Assembly (NCBI RefSeq): GCF_013375155.1
Contig: NZ_JABXOF010000011.1
Location: forward strand, 124,001 to 188,000
Direction: 5' to 3'
DNA from: Serratia ureilytica
Lineage (GTDB): Bacteria; Pseudomonadota; Gammaproteobacteria; Enterobacterales; Enterobacteriaceae
Length of the DNA stretch: 64,000 bases
A program made the position numbers and the translations under genes. Shown one piece after another: positions 1 to 8,757 of the stretch. Position 1 is the stretch's first letter. Every line of letters begins with the position of its first letter. A model generated the notes under the pieces. It ran no database searches. It was given only the letters and a program-made list of their open reading frames with translations, and was not told where the DNA came from.

Positions 1-1
1 C

Positions 2-913
2 GATGCGGAGGGGTATCTGCAGCCGCCGTGCGCGCCGGGCACGCAAGAACGCAACACCCAAAGCCAGGTGTACTCCGTCGATAACCTGAACCATTTCGCC
101 GACGTGCTGAGCGAGATCGACGAACTGGCGCGTTTGCAGGGCATTCCGGCGGACGGCGCGGTGGCGGAGGCGTCGCCGGGGCAGTTCGAGGTCAACCTGC
201 ACCATACCGACGACGTGCTGCAGGCCTGCGACCATGCGCTGGCGCTGAAGCGCTTGGTGCGCATGGTGGCCGAGAACCACAACATGCAGGCGACCTTTAT
301 GGCCAAGCCGTATGAAGAGCACGCCGGCAGCGGCATGCACGTGCACATCAGCATGCTGAATGCGCAAGGCGACAACGTGTTCGCCGATGACGACGGCGAA
401 GATTCGGCGCTGCTGAAACAGGCGCTGGCGGGCATGATCGCCCTGATGCCGTCCTCGATGGCGCTGCTGGCGCCGAACGTCAACGCCTACCGCCGCTTCC
501 AGCCCGGCATGTATGTGCCGACCCAGGCCTCCTGGGGGCATAACAACCGCACCGTGGCGCTGCGCATTCCCTGCGGCGATCGCGATAACCACCGGGTGGA
601 GTATCGCGTGGCGGGCGCCGACGCCAACCCGTATCTGGTGATGGCGACCATTCTGGCCGGCATCGTCTACGGCCTGGAAACCGCATTGCCGCTGCCTGAG
701 CCGGTGACCGGCAACGGGCTGGAGCAGGACGGGCTGCCGTTCCCGATCCGCCAGAGCGACGCCCTGTACGAGTTCGAACATCAGCCGGTGCTCAATGCAT
801 TGTTGGGCGAACGCTTCAGCCATGTCTACCTGGCCTGCAAAACCGATGAGCTGGTGCAGTTTGAGCGCCTGATCACCGAAACCGAGATCGAGTGGATGCT
901 GAAAAACGCCTGA
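2..913 (+). CDS. puuA: Gamma-glutamylputrescine synthetase-like protein (glutamine synthetase family), 5' end cut by window
   Basis: This is the C-terminal part of a glutamine synthetase-fold ligase. The reading frame is open from base 2, so the true start lies upstream of the window. The visible part carries the family's catalytic-domain hallmarks: the GSGMHVHIS metal and substrate motif, an NxYRR stretch (VNAYRRF), the WGHNNR ATP-binding segment and the VEYR motif with its conserved glutamate and arginine. PuuA joins glutamate to putrescine using ATP, the first step of the Puu putrescine pathway in the cytoplasm. A putrescine importer-like gene follows on the same strand, which supports PuuA over glutamine synthetase proper. 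Other glutamylpolyamine or glutamylamide synthetases of this family cannot be excluded. The two genes are separated by 308 bp, so they may have separate promoters. Confidence 0.8.
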   Translation, partial: DAEGYLQPPCAPGTQERNTQSQVYSVDNLNHFADVLSEIDELARLQGIPADGAVAEASPGQFEVNLHHTDDVLQACDHALALKRLVRMVAENHNMQATFMAKPYEEHAGSGMHVHISMLNAQGDNVFADDDGEDSALLKQALAGMIALMPSSMALLAPNVNAYRRFQPGMYVPTQASWGHNNRTVALRIPCGDRDNHRVEYRVAGADANPYLVMATILAGIVYGLETALPLPEPVTGNGLEQDGLPFPIRQSDALYEFEHQPVLNALLGERFSHVYLACKTDELVQFERLITETEIEWMLKNA

Positions 914-1221
914 TCCCGCTCACCCTGTGACTACCGCGCGCGTCCGGCGCATTTCATCGGCTCTCCTGTGGCCGGCGAGGCTGCGCGCTGCGGTACAGAA
1001 TTTCTTCTATCACGGCGTACAGGACGCCGACGAGGAAATAACCATGACTCAGTCATCCCCCTGCGCAGACGTTTGCCTGTGCCGCAGTGCCGACGGGCCG
1101 GTCGCCGGCCGCCCGACAGCGATCCCAACCCGTTTTTACCGCCGCCTGAGCAGCAGTTTCCCTGCGGCCTCTCTGAATGACGTTGCACGGTTGACAGCAG
1201 AGGACCAAAAGGGGAAATGCC
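914..1221. other. Intergenic region between puuA and puuP
   Basis: This 308-bp stretch probably carries the puuP promoter. A 62-codon open frame begins with ATG at 1044 behind a GAGGAAATAACC ribosome-binding-like sequence and overlaps the first codons of puuP, stopping at 1232. Its product is rich in Ser, Cys and Arg and resembles nothing I know. It could be a leader peptide but is more likely chance. I recognise no operator. Confidence 0.3.
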
Positions 1222-2592
1222 ATGACGACTAAAGCCATCGACGGCGGCCAGGCGGGCAAACCGCAGCTGCGCAAATCCCTCAAGCTGTGGCAGGTGGTGA
1301 TGATGGGCCTGGCCTATCTGACGCCGATGACGGTGTTTGACACCTTCGGCATCGTCTCCGGCCTCACCGACGGCCATGTGCCGACCTCCTACCTGCTGGC
1401 GCTGGCCGGCGTGCTGTTCACCGCCATCAGCTACGGCAAACTGGTGCGCCAGTTTCCCACCGCCGGATCCGCCTACACCTATGCGCAGAAGGCGATCAAC
1501 CCGCACGTCGGTTTCCTGGTGGGATGGTCGTCGCTGCTGGACTATCTGTTCCTGCCGATGATCAACACGCTGCTGGCCAAGATCTACCTGACCGCGCTGT
1601 TCCCGGAGGTGCCGCCCTGGGTGTGGGTGGTGGGCTTCGTGATTCTGATCACCGCCATCAACCTGAAAAGCGTCAATCTGGTGGCCAACTTCAATACCCT
1701 GTTCGTACTGGCGCAGGTGGCGATCATTCTGGTATTTATCTACCTGGTGGTACGCGGCCTGCACAACGGCGAGGGGATGGGTACGGTGTGGAGCCTGCGG
1801 CCGTTCCTCAGCGAGAATGCGCACCTGCTGCCGATCATTACCGGCGCGACTATCCTGTGCTTCTCGTTCCTCGGCTTTGACGCAGTCACCACGCTGTGTG
1901 AAGAGACGCCCGACGCCGCCAAGGTGATCCCGCGCGCCATCTTCCTGACCGCGCTGTACGGCGGGGTGATCTTTATCAGCGTGTCGTTCTTCATTCAGCT
2001 GTTTTTCCCGTCCATTCAACGCTTTCACCAGCCCGATGCCGCGCTGCCGGAGATTGCGCTGTACGTCGGCGGCAAACTGTTCCAATCGATCTTCCTGTGC
2101 GTGACCTTTATCAACACGCTGGCCTCCGGCCTGGCGTCGCACGCCAGCGTGTCGCGCTTGCTGTACGTGATGGGGCGCGACAACGTGTTCCCGGAGAAAT
2201 TCTTCGGCTATATCCATCCCAAATGGCGCACGCCGGCGCTGAACGTGCTGATGGTCGGGCTGGTGGCGTTGTCGGCGCTGTCGTTCGATCTGGTGACCGC
2301 CACGGCGCTGATCAACTTTGGCGCGCTGGTGGCCTTTACCTTCGTTAACCTGTCGGTGATCAGCCACTTCTTTATTCGCGAAGGGCGCAACAAAAGCTGG
2401 AAGGATCGTTTCAACTTCCTGTTCCTGCCGTTGGTGGGGGCGCTGACGGTGGGCGTGCTGTGGCTGAATCTGGAGAAGAGCTCGCTGACCATGGGATTGA
2501 TCTGGGCGACGCTGGGCTTCGGCTACTTGGCCTGGCTGACCCGGCGTTTTCGCCAGCCGCCGCCGCAGCTGGAGCGGCAACCGCAGCAATAA
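1222..2592 (+). CDS. puuP: Putrescine importer, APC superfamily
   Basis: This 456-residue inner-membrane protein is an amino acid-polyamine-organocation transporter with about 12 hydrophobic segments. The N-terminal part shows the APC substrate-binding loop pattern ([18 protein letters not shown]) and the [12 protein letters not shown] helix. The middle contains the conserved [12 protein letters not shown] segment and a following acidic pair (CEETPDA). PuuP takes up putrescine by proton symport and feeds the gamma-glutamyl pathway begun by PuuA. The start ATG at 1222 follows AGGGGAAATGCC. A strong hairpin with a T run lies directly after the stop. Substrate assignment rests on family resemblance and on the neighbouring puuA; another amino acid or polyamine substrate is possible. 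Confidence 0.82.
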   Translation: MTTKAIDGGQAGKPQLRKSLKLWQVVMMGLAYLTPMTVFDTFGIVSGLTDGHVPTSYLLALAGVLFTAISYGKLVRQFPTAGSAYTYAQKAINPHVGFLVGWSSLLDYLFLPMINTLLAKIYLTALFPEVPPWVWVVGFVILITAINLKSVNLVANFNTLFVLAQVAIILVFIYLVVRGLHNGEGMGTVWSLRPFLSENAHLLPIITGATILCFSFLGFDAVTTLCEETPDAAKVIPRAIFLTALYGGVIFISVSFFIQLFFPSIQRFHQPDAALPEIALYVGGKLFQSIFLCVTFINTLASGLASHASVSRLLYVMGRDNVFPEKFFGYIHPKWRTPALNVLMVGLVALSALSFDLVTATALINFGALVAFTFVNLSVISHFFIREGRNKSWKDRFNFLFLPLVGALTVGVLWLNLEKSSLTMGLIWATLGFGYLAWLTRRFRQPPPQLERQPQQ

Positions 2593-2598
2593 ATTCAC

Positions 2599-2625
2599 AG
2601 GCGGGAGTTTCCCGCCTTTCTTTTT
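2599..2625 (+). terminator. Rho-independent terminator after puuP
   Basis: The stem AGGCGGGA/TCCCGCCT is followed by TTCTTTTT, 7 bases after the puuP stop codon. Confidence 0.85.
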
Positions 2626-2683
2626 GGCGCGTGCGGCAGTAGAGTGAAAAACCTGATAAAAAATAACCTATTGGACCTGCCTT

Positions 2684-3577
2684 ATGCCCGCTTTGCCCTC
2701 GCGTACCCGCGCCACGCTGTTCGGTTTGTTGGCCATCGTGCTGTGGAGCAGTGTCGTCGGCCTGATCAGAAGCGTCAGCGAAGGGCTGGGGCCTGTCGGC
2801 GGCGCGGCGATGATCTACAGCGTCAGCGCGGCGTTCTTGCTGGTGGCGCTCGGCGTGCCGAAATGGCGCAGCTTTCCGCGGCCTTACCTGATCGTCGGCA
2901 GCCTGCTGTTCGTCAGCTACGAGATCTGCCTGTCGCTGTCGCTCGGCTACGCCAATACCCGCCTGCAGGCGATAGAAGTGGGCATGATCAACTACCTGTG
3001 GCCCTGTTTCACCGTGCTGATGGCGCTGGCGCTCAACGGCCAAAAGGCGAAATGGTGGCTGCTGCCGGGGCTGTTGCTGTCGCTGTTCGGCATCGGCTGG
3101 ATCATGAGCGGCGAGGGCGGCTGGTCACCGGCGCAGATGCTGGCCAACGTGCGCAGCAATCCGCTCAGCTATACGCTGGCGTTCAGCGGCGCGGTGATCT
3201 GGGCGCTGTATTGCAACCTGACCAAGAAGATCGCCCAGGGCAGCAACGGCGTGGTGCTGTTTATCGCGCTGACCGCGCTGGCGCTGTGGCTGAAGTACGC
3301 CTTCAGCGCGGAAAGCGGCATGCAGTTCAGCGTCGGCGTGACCGTGACGCTGCTGTGCGCCGGGGTGGCGATGGGGGCGGGATATGCCGCCTGGAACGTC
3401 GGCATTCTGCACGGCAACATGACGCTGCTGGCGACCGTCTCCTATTTTACCCCGGTGCTGTCGGCGGTGTTCGCCGCGCTGGTGCTGCACACCTCGCTGA
3501 CCGTCAATTTCTGGCAGGGCGTGGCGATGGTTACCCTGGGTTCGCTGATCTGTTGGCGGGCAACTCGCGGAAATTAA
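2684..3577 (+). CDS. yddG: Aromatic amino acid exporter YddG, EamA/DMT family
   Basis: This 297-residue protein has ten predicted hydrophobic segments arranged as two EamA repeats, typical of the drug/metabolite transporter superfamily. The sequence follows E. coli YddG closely in motifs such as AIVLWSSVVGLIRSVSE near the N-terminus, IEVGMINYLWPCFTVLMA in the middle and ATVSYFTPVLSA near the C-terminus. YddG exports aromatic amino acids and analogues across the inner membrane. The gene stands alone between the puuP terminator and a small unknown gene. The start ATG at 2684 gives the usual family length. Specificity is inferred from the family. Confidence 0.85.
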   Translation: MPALPSRTRATLFGLLAIVLWSSVVGLIRSVSEGLGPVGGAAMIYSVSAAFLLVALGVPKWRSFPRPYLIVGSLLFVSYEICLSLSLGYANTRLQAIEVGMINYLWPCFTVLMALALNGQKAKWWLLPGLLLSLFGIGWIMSGEGGWSPAQMLANVRSNPLSYTLAFSGAVIWALYCNLTKKIAQGSNGVVLFIALTALALWLKYAFSAESGMQFSVGVTVTLLCAGVAMGAGYAAWNVGILHGNMTLLATVSYFTPVLSAVFAALVLHTSLTVNFWQGVAMVTLGSLICWRATRGN

Positions 3578-3650
3578 CGGAAATTATCCGCCATCGCCGC
3601 AATGTTGAACTAGAATTTAACTAGCCATGTTGCCTGAAGGAACGACGACA

Positions 3651-3923
3651 ATGAGAAGTGACATTCAATTTATTCAGCAGCCTGAAATCGACGTGCATCA
3701 TTATGAGCGCGGCGATACCGTGCGCCTGACCACGGCGAATTTGCGGCATGAATATCAGCTCGATGTTTATATTTTGCGCCGCGATGACAAGCTGATTTAC
3801 GGTTCGGTCGTCGCGGCGGCGCCCAAAACCGATATTCCGGTCGCCAGCTGGGAGGTCAAAAACGGTGAAGAGGTGGCGTTCCGCCAGGAAAACATCGCCA
3901 AAGCGGTGCCGGCGGTAAGCTGA
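3651..3923 (+). CDS. Small conserved-looking hypothetical protein
   Basis: This gene encodes about 90 residues. I chose the ATG at 3651 because GAAGGAACG lies 7 to 14 bases upstream; an upstream ATG at 3627 lacks such a site. The protein is soluble, has no signal peptide or membrane segment, and is rich in charged residues and beta-branched stretches (DTVRLTTANLRHEYQLDVYI), which suggests a small beta fold. A canonical terminator follows 36 bases after the stop. I do not recognise the family. The coding pattern, ribosome-binding site and terminator make it a real gene with fair certainty. Confidence 0.65.
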   Translation: MRSDIQFIQQPEIDVHHYERGDTVRLTTANLRHEYQLDVYILRRDDKLIYGSVVAAAPKTDIPVASWEVKNGEEVAFRQENIAKAVPAVS

Positions 3924-3959
3924 TTTCACGTTCCGCACTTTCTCCTGATGCTGATGAAG

Positions 3960-3987
3960 GCCGACGCTTGCGCGTCGGCTTTTTCTT
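3960..3987 (+). terminator. Rho-independent terminator
   Basis: The stem GCCGACGC/GCGTCGGC with a TTGC loop is followed by TTTTTCTTTT. It ends the small gene at 3651-3923. Confidence 0.9.
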
Positions 3988-4061
3988 TTCCACCTCGTGA
4001 TGACGCCCTGATGTCATTTGGCTTAAAAACTGCGCTAAAAAACGCGACACATGACAAAAAT

Positions 4062-4177
4062 CACAGCGAATGTGAATTTGCATGAAACATAATTTGACAA
4101 ATGTGAACGCAATCGATTACCTATTCGCGAAATGCGTAACTGGATCACAGATTCTTACAGTCAGTGGTTTCTATAAT
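4062..4177 (+). promoter_or_regulatory. tsx promoter region with CRP/CytR-like half sites
   Basis: A TATAAT -10 box lies at 4172-4177 upstream of tsx. Further upstream, TGTGA elements at 4071 and 4102 (the latter followed six bases later by TCGAT) and TCACA at 4145 resemble halves of CRP sites. In E. coli, tsx is controlled by CRP with CytR and by DeoR, so this arrangement is plausible. No site is a full match to the CRP consensus. Confidence 0.45.
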
Positions 4178-4285
4178 GCGCGCGTCATCCGAGTTTCTGT
4201 GTGAAGACAACGCCAGGTGTCGGCAGACTCATTGTCATCTTTTCTAAACGGGCAGGAAATGGCCCTTTAAGCATGTGGTAATAAA

Positions 4286-5167
4286 ATGAAAAAAATAGCT
4301 CTCGCAGCAGGTGTACTGCTCGCAGCGTCTTACAGTGCATCATCAATGGCTGATAGCAAAGACAGTCAATATGTCTCCGACTGGTGGCACCAGAGCGTTA
4401 ACGTGGTGGGCAGCTACCACACCCGTTTCGGGCCGCAACTGAATAACGACGTGTATCTCGAATACGAAGCCTTCGCCAAGAAAGACTGGTTCGATTTCTA
4501 CGGCTACGTTGACGTGCCGAAGTTCTTCGGCGTGGGCAATACCCCGGACCGCGGCATCTGGGACAAAGGCTCCCCGCTGTTTATGGAGATTGAACCGCGC
4601 TTCTCCATCGACAAGCTGACCGGCACCGATCTGAGCTTCGGTCCGTTCAAAGAGTGGTACTTCGCCAACAACTACATCTATGACCTGGGCCATAACGCCG
4701 ACGGCCGTCAGAACACCTGGTACATGGGCCTGGGTACCGATATCGACACCGGCCTGCCGATGAGCCTGTCGATGAACATCTATGCCAAATACCAGTGGGA
4801 AAACTACCAGGCCGCCAACGAGAACAGCTGGGACGGTTACCGCTTCAAGGTGAAATACTTTGTGCCGCTGACCCAGGTGTGGGGCGGCAATCTGAGCTAC
4901 ATCGGCTTCACCAACTTCGATTTCGGTTCCGATCTGGGCAAGGACAGCCATTGGGTTGACGGCACCGGCAAACAGGTGCGCACCAGCAACTCTATCGCCT
5001 CCAGCCATATTTTGGCGCTGAACTACGATCACTGGCACTATTCTTTCGTGGCGCGTTATTTCCATAACGGCGGTCAGTGGCAGGATGGCGCGGAGATCGG
5101 CACGCCGCAGGGCCCGATCAAGTCTACCGGTTGGGGTTACTACCTGGTGGTCGGCTATAACTTCTGA
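4286..5167 (+). CDS. tsx: Nucleoside-specific outer-membrane channel Tsx
   Basis: This 293-residue protein begins with a signal peptide ending around SSMADS and continues as a 12-stranded outer-membrane barrel with a C-terminal aromatic (VVGYNF), the usual barrel-assembly signal. It matches E. coli Tsx almost residue for residue in long stretches, including [20 protein letters not shown] after the signal peptide and [19 protein letters not shown] near the end. Tsx lets nucleosides and deoxynucleosides across the outer membrane at low concentration, and in E. coli also serves as a phage and colicin receptor. It stands as a single gene with its own promoter region and a strong terminator. Confidence 0.95.
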   Translation: MKKIALAAGVLLAASYSASSMADSKDSQYVSDWWHQSVNVVGSYHTRFGPQLNNDVYLEYEAFAKKDWFDFYGYVDVPKFFGVGNTPDRGIWDKGSPLFMEIEPRFSIDKLTGTDLSFGPFKEWYFANNYIYDLGHNADGRQNTWYMGLGTDIDTGLPMSLSMNIYAKYQWENYQAANENSWDGYRFKVKYFVPLTQVWGGNLSYIGFTNFDFGSDLGKDSHWVDGTGKQVRTSNSIASSHILALNYDHWHYSFVARYFHNGGQWQDGAEIGTPQGPIKSTGWGYYLVVGYNF

Positions 5168-5189
5168 TTTTCCGTGTTATCAGAAACAG

Positions 5190-5217
5190 AAAACCCCGCC
5201 AGGCGGGGTTTTTTTTC
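5190..5217 (+). terminator. Rho-independent terminator after tsx
   Basis: The stem AACCCCGCC/GGCGGGGTT is followed by eight T residues. Confidence 0.95.
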
Positions 5218-5221
5218 GTCA

Positions 5222-5401
5222 TCACTGGGCTTGTTCTACCGGGAGATGCCTCACCGGCATAAACAGCCTGCCTTTGATCACGTGACATTCATTATTTATC
5301 CAACTAATGATTTGTTCACGGCTGACGCCTTCCGACTGCGCGTAACGATGAAGATCGCCGTTAAAGTGCCGAGTGATGTATTCCATGAGGGTCATTTGCA
5401 C
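5222..5401 (-). CDS. Small HTH-like hypothetical protein
   Basis: This encodes about 59 residues. The start is uncertain: a GTG at 5401 has AGGAG eight bases upstream, while the ATG two codons later (5395) sits 14 bases from it, so the GTG looks better. The segment YAQSEGVSREQIISWINNE has the spacing of a helix-turn-helix like those of Cro or small phage-type regulators. No membrane segment is seen. The gene lies convergent with tsx, right behind its terminator. I do not recognise the family; DNA binding is inference from the motif only. Confidence 0.5.
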   Translation of the reverse strand: MQMTLMEYITRHFNGDLHRYAQSEGVSREQIISWINNECHVIKGRLFMPVRHLPVEQAQ

Positions 5402-5843
5402 GTCTTTTGCTCCTGAACGCCCACCCGTTGCCAGCCTGGCCACCGCGGGAGGTTAAGGTTTCTCAGACAGCGAATGTAAATTATCGGCAACGAAATCTCA
5501 ACATAAAGCACCAAATAGGGGCGACGCCGGTGGGAAAAAGAATCCCGCACGGAAAGGCGGGAAGTGTTCGATATTATCATTCTGGATGATAAGAATAAGA
5601 TTTGAGGTGCGACGAAAAAGAGCACGCTAACTCTTTTTTGTTACCGTCCCACGCTAGCGGAAGGCTTATTTTTCTTCAAGAAAAATCGGGGGTAGATTTC
5701 GGAATTCTCGAGGCGTTTTGCGTTAAAACAAGAGAGTGGCGCGAATGCCGTAAAACCGCACTGTCATCTCGGAGTTTTCCTTATACTTTGCCCGGAAAAG
5801 GCCAACTATAGTAAACAGAGTCCCCCACGCAGGAATACACAAC
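5402..5843. other. Intergenic region upstream of the CigR-like gene
   Basis: This 440-bp stretch is more AT-rich than the surrounding genes. It holds a near-perfect palindrome ATTTTTCTTCAAGAAAAAT at about 5668-5686 and a small CCCGC...GCGGG hairpin near 5543-5561 without a T run. It probably contains the promoters of both flanking divergent genes. I see no convincing coding frame. Confidence 0.4.
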
Positions 5844-6329
5844 ATGAACAAACGTCGTACGACTCTCACGGTGTTGGCACTGATTGCATCGCTGGGGTTG
5901 TCATCCGCCCCGGCCATGGCCGACAAAGGCGGCAATGGTAACGGCAACGGCAACGGGCATGGCAACAGCGGCAATCACGGCAATAACGGTAACCACGGCA
6001 ATCACGGCAACAAAGATAAAGGCGACTATAGAGACTATAGAAACGACGACAATCTGGTTTCCGTCAGCCTCTCGCGCGACCGCGCCCGTTCGCTGGCGCA
6101 CACCTACGGGCTGACCGGCTACCGCTCGTTGCCGCCGGGCATCGCCAAGAATCTGGCGCGCGGCAAACCGCTGCCGCCGGGCATCGCCAAAAAAATGGTG
6201 CCGTCTTCGATGCTGCGTGAACTGCCGCAGTATCCGGGTTATGAATGGCGCATTGCCGGCGACGATCTGGTGCTGGTCGCGCTCAGCACCGCGATTGTGG
6301 CTTCCGTCATCAACGGCGTGTTCGACTAA
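5844..6329 (+). CDS. CigR-family periplasmic protein
   Basis: This 161-residue protein has a signal peptide (cleavage near PAMADKG), then a low-complexity Gly/Asn/His tract at about residues 28-56 that could bind metal, then a conserved C-terminal domain. That domain has the duplicated PPGIAK motif (LPPGIAKNLARGKPLPPGI) typical of the CigR/RcnB-like family and ends in a hydrophobic segment (LVLVALSTAIVASVINGVF). In Salmonella, CigR is an anti-virulence regulator linked to type III secretion. No type III genes are visible here, so its role in this organism is unknown. A hairpin terminator follows at once. Confidence 0.75.
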   Translation: MNKRRTTLTVLALIASLGLSSAPAMADKGGNGNGNGNGHGNSGNHGNNGNHGNHGNKDKGDYRDYRNDDNLVSVSLSRDRARSLAHTYGLTGYRSLPPGIAKNLARGKPLPPGIAKKMVPSSMLRELPQYPGYEWRIAGDDLVLVALSTAIVASVINGVFD

Positions 6330-6348
6330 CGCCGGTTGGGTCTCATCG

Positions 6349-6377
6349 GGCCTCGCTGCGGCGGGGCCTTTTTTATT
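6349..6377 (+). terminator. Rho-independent terminator after the CigR-like gene
   Basis: The eight-pair stem GGCCTCGC/GCGGGGCC (one T-G pair) with a TGCG loop is followed by TTTTTT. Confidence 0.9.
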
Positions 6378-6444
6378 TGCCGGCGCGGGGCTGACGTGGT
6401 GAACTTGGCGCCTGACTTTTTCACTGCATCATAAGGGAGGCGCC

Positions 6445-6975
6445 ATGTTCAGGGCGTTATTGATAGCGTGTTGCCTGACCAGTTTTCCGGCGTTGGCGGA
6501 CGGTGGCGCCGCTATCGGCGAGCTGGTGAACCAACGGCTGTCGTTGATGAAAGACGTGGCCGGTTACAAGGCGCAGCAGCATTTGCCGATCGAAGATCTG
6601 GCGCAGGAGGCGAAGGTGTTGGCCAACGCGCAGGCGGAAGCGGGGCGTTTGGGGCTGGAGCCGGCGTCGGTACGGCCTTTTATCACCGCGCAGATGGACG
6701 CCGCCAAGGCGATTCAGTACCGCTATCGCGCCGACTGGTTGGCGAGCCCGGAAAGCGATTGGCAGCCGCGCCCGCTGGCGCAGGTGCGGGTGCAGATCGG
6801 GCAATTGAGCAGCCGGATACTGCAGCGTTTGGCGGCGCGGCTGCGCGCCGGCCCGCTCGACGCGGCGGATCGGGCGGCGTTTATGGCGTCCGTGGAACAG
6901 GTGAATCTCAGCGCCGCCGACAAGCGGCGGCTGGCGGATGCGCTGCTGGCGGTCAAAACCGACAGCGCGCGCTGA
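6445..6975 (+). CDS. Secreted (periplasmic) chorismate mutase, AroQ gamma class
   Basis: This 176-residue protein has a signal peptide (cleavage near PALADGG) and an all-helical AroQ domain. Seen in the sequence are the helix carrying R and K active-site residues (ELVNQRLSLMKDVAGYKAQQ), the segment with the conserved Gln and Asp (ITAQMDAAKAIQYRYRADW), and the C-terminal extension typical of the gamma class. The enzyme converts chorismate to prephenate outside the cytoplasm. The physiological reason for a secreted form is unsettled; roles in host interaction have been proposed. GGGAGGCGCC precedes the ATG. The stop lies only three bases from the stop of the convergent hydrolase gene. Confidence 0.88.
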   Translation: MFRALLIACCLTSFPALADGGAAIGELVNQRLSLMKDVAGYKAQQHLPIEDLAQEAKVLANAQAEAGRLGLEPASVRPFITAQMDAAKAIQYRYRADWLASPESDWQPRPLAQVRVQIGQLSSRILQRLAARLRAGPLDAADRAAFMASVEQVNLSAADKRRLADALLAVKTDSAR

Positions 6976-6978
6976 TCG

Positions 6979-8514
6979 TCAGTCGCGGCCGACGGTGCTG
7001 CGGCGGAAGGTCAGCATCCGGCTGCGGTTGGCGATGAGATCCACGTTGTAACCGCGGAAATAGAGGCAAAAGCGTTTCAACCACGGGCCGTCCTGGCACT
7101 CCACCAGCATGCGGCCCTGGCCCAGCGGGCTGAGCGTGCCGGTCTGCGCCGCCGGGCCGACGCCGATATGCACCCGATTGCCGCTAATTTCAAAGGCGGT
7201 GCGATAGTGCGGGTGGCACCACAGCCCCTGCACATGCTTCAGGCAGTCGCCGTTGGCCGTGACCGGCAGGAAACGGCGCGCCACGTGTCCAACCTCGCCC
7301 TCTACCGCTTCGCCGGTCCACTTCAGCCTGATGGGCATATGAGCGGATAGCGACACCGCGTACCCGTCCTCCCCTTGATACAGCGGTTCATCGCTGCCCA
7401 GATAGGCTAGATTGCCGTCTTTGACTTCCAGCCAGTGCGGCTCCGCCAGCGTGGCGTAGAGGCCGTCGGGGATCGCCGTGCTGCGCTGCGGCAGCGGTTC
7501 GCCCAGCAGCGCCGCCATCACCTGCAAAGCCATGCCGAAACTGTCGCAGTCTTCACGGTTGGCCACCAGCGCGACGCCGGCCTGACGGTCGGGCGCCAGC
7601 AGGAAATAGGTTTTGTAACCGGCATGGGAGCCGCCGTGGCCCAGCAGGCTGCGGCGGCCCAGCGGCGTGCGCGCCAGCCCCAGGCCATAGGCGCTGAGTT
7701 GGCCCTGATTGAGGCGGCGCGGCGCGCTGAGCTGCGCCAGCACGCCCTGGCCGGGGCCTTGGTCCGCCAACAGCGTTTGCAGCCAGCGGGTGAGGGCGTT
7801 GACGCTGCCGGTCAGGCTGCCGGATGCGGAAAGGTGCAGACCGGCGCTGGCGTGTTGCCAGCCCTGCGGCGCCCGCCAGTAACCCGGCACCAACCCCGGC
7901 ACTACGTCGAACCAGCTTTCCGGCGCTCGCATCTGCACCTGCAGCGGCTGGGCGATATGCCGTTGCACCAACTGGTCGAAATCATACCCTTTGCTGCGCA
8001 GCGCGGCCTCCAGCAGCCGATAGCCGGTATTGCTGTAGGCGATCTCGCTGCCGGCCTCATAGTTCAACCTTTCCAGCCCCTCGACAAACTGCATCACCGG
8101 CTGCGCCTCGCTGACGGCATGCAGCGAGATGCCGAGCAGGCCGAGCGTCTCGCGCACGTCAGGCAGGCCGCCGGTCATGTCCAGCGCCTGGCCGACGGTG
8201 ACGTCCGCCAACGCGGGCTGCAGGGTGGGCAGCAGTTCACCCAGGCGTTGCTCCAGCCGAACGGCGCGATCGGTGGCGTTCAGCGCCAGCGCGGCGAAGA
8301 TATGCTTGGTCACTGAGGCGTAGCGCACCACGCTGTCGGCGGTGAAGGGGGTGTTCTGCGCCAGATCGGCCAGGCCGGCGCAGGCGGTGGCGCGGAGTTG
8401 TTCGGCGTCAAACAGGGTGATGGCGCCGCCGGGTTCGCCACGCTGTTGCCAGCCGGCCAGCAGTTGTTCGGCGACGGCGCCGGCAGCGCGCCAGTTTAAC
8501 GGTGTTACAGACAT
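6979..8514 (-). CDS. D-aminopeptidase-like serine hydrolase, beta-lactamase fold
   Basis: This 511-residue protein has an N-terminal penicillin-binding-protein/beta-lactamase fold domain followed by two small beta-barrel domains. The catalytic motifs are S67-V-T-K70, Y160-S-N162 and an HGGSH segment in place of the KTG triad. The C-terminal part (about residues 330-511) matches the barrel extensions of Ochrobactrum D-aminopeptidase (DAP), including GHGGSHAGYKT before it and FCLYFRGYNVDLIANRSR at the end. DAP removes N-terminal D-amino acids from peptides. No signal peptide is evident, so it is probably cytoplasmic. It is transcribed alone and convergent with the chorismate mutase gene. An esterase or other PBP-like activity is possible. 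Confidence 0.8.
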   Translation of the reverse strand: MSVTPLNWRAAGAVAEQLLAGWQQRGEPGGAITLFDAEQLRATACAGLADLAQNTPFTADSVVRYASVTKHIFAALALNATDRAVRLEQRLGELLPTLQPALADVTVGQALDMTGGLPDVRETLGLLGISLHAVSEAQPVMQFVEGLERLNYEAGSEIAYSNTGYRLLEAALRSKGYDFDQLVQRHIAQPLQVQMRAPESWFDVVPGLVPGYWRAPQGWQHASAGLHLSASGSLTGSVNALTRWLQTLLADQGPGQGVLAQLSAPRRLNQGQLSAYGLGLARTPLGRRSLLGHGGSHAGYKTYFLLAPDRQAGVALVANREDCDSFGMALQVMAALLGEPLPQRSTAIPDGLYATLAEPHWLEVKDGNLAYLGSDEPLYQGEDGYAVSLSAHMPIRLKWTGEAVEGEVGHVARRFLPVTANGDCLKHVQGLWCHPHYRTAFEISGNRVHIGVGPAAQTGTLSPLGQGRMLVECQDGPWLKRFCLYFRGYNVDLIANRSRMLTFRRSTVGRD

Positions 8515-8721
8515 AGGGCCTCCAGAGAGATATTCGAAACGGGCCAGTTGGCCACAGGCCGCCCGGTGCTGACGATGAACACGGGCTTTTGGGCTGATTG
8601 TGGCGCAGTGCGTTTTTCGTCGGCCGCTGTTTTGTGCGCTGTTTGGACCAGTTAGCGGGGAATCACGCGAAACTTTGATATAGCGCGCAGATTGCCGCTG
8701 GCGTTGCGGTTAAAGGCAGGA

Positions 8722-8748
8722 GAAAAACAGGCGCCCGGCGGCGCCTGT
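8722..8748 (-). terminator. Terminator of the hutIG operon
   Basis: The perfect stem ACAGGCGCC/GGCGCCTGT has a CGGC loop. On the minus strand it is followed by a short T run (AAAAA at 8723-8727 on the plus strand), ten bases after the hutG stop. Confidence 0.8.
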
Positions 8749-8757
8749 AAAGGGGGA

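Noticed and set aside
1044-1232. 62-codon frame with a ribosome-binding-like site before puuP
   Set aside because: Product composition is not protein-like and no family is recognised. Noted as a possible leader but not called as a gene.
931-2598. Long minus-strand open frame of 555 codons opposite puuP
   Set aside because: Its product is extremely rich in Gln, His and Arg, the usual mirror of a GC-rich gene. The plus-strand puuP frame has clear family motifs.
5931-6030. Simple-sequence repeat (GGCAAC/CACGGC) in the CigR-like gene
   Set aside because: Units vary and stay in frame, so it encodes a Gly/Asn/His tract rather than a contingency repeat.
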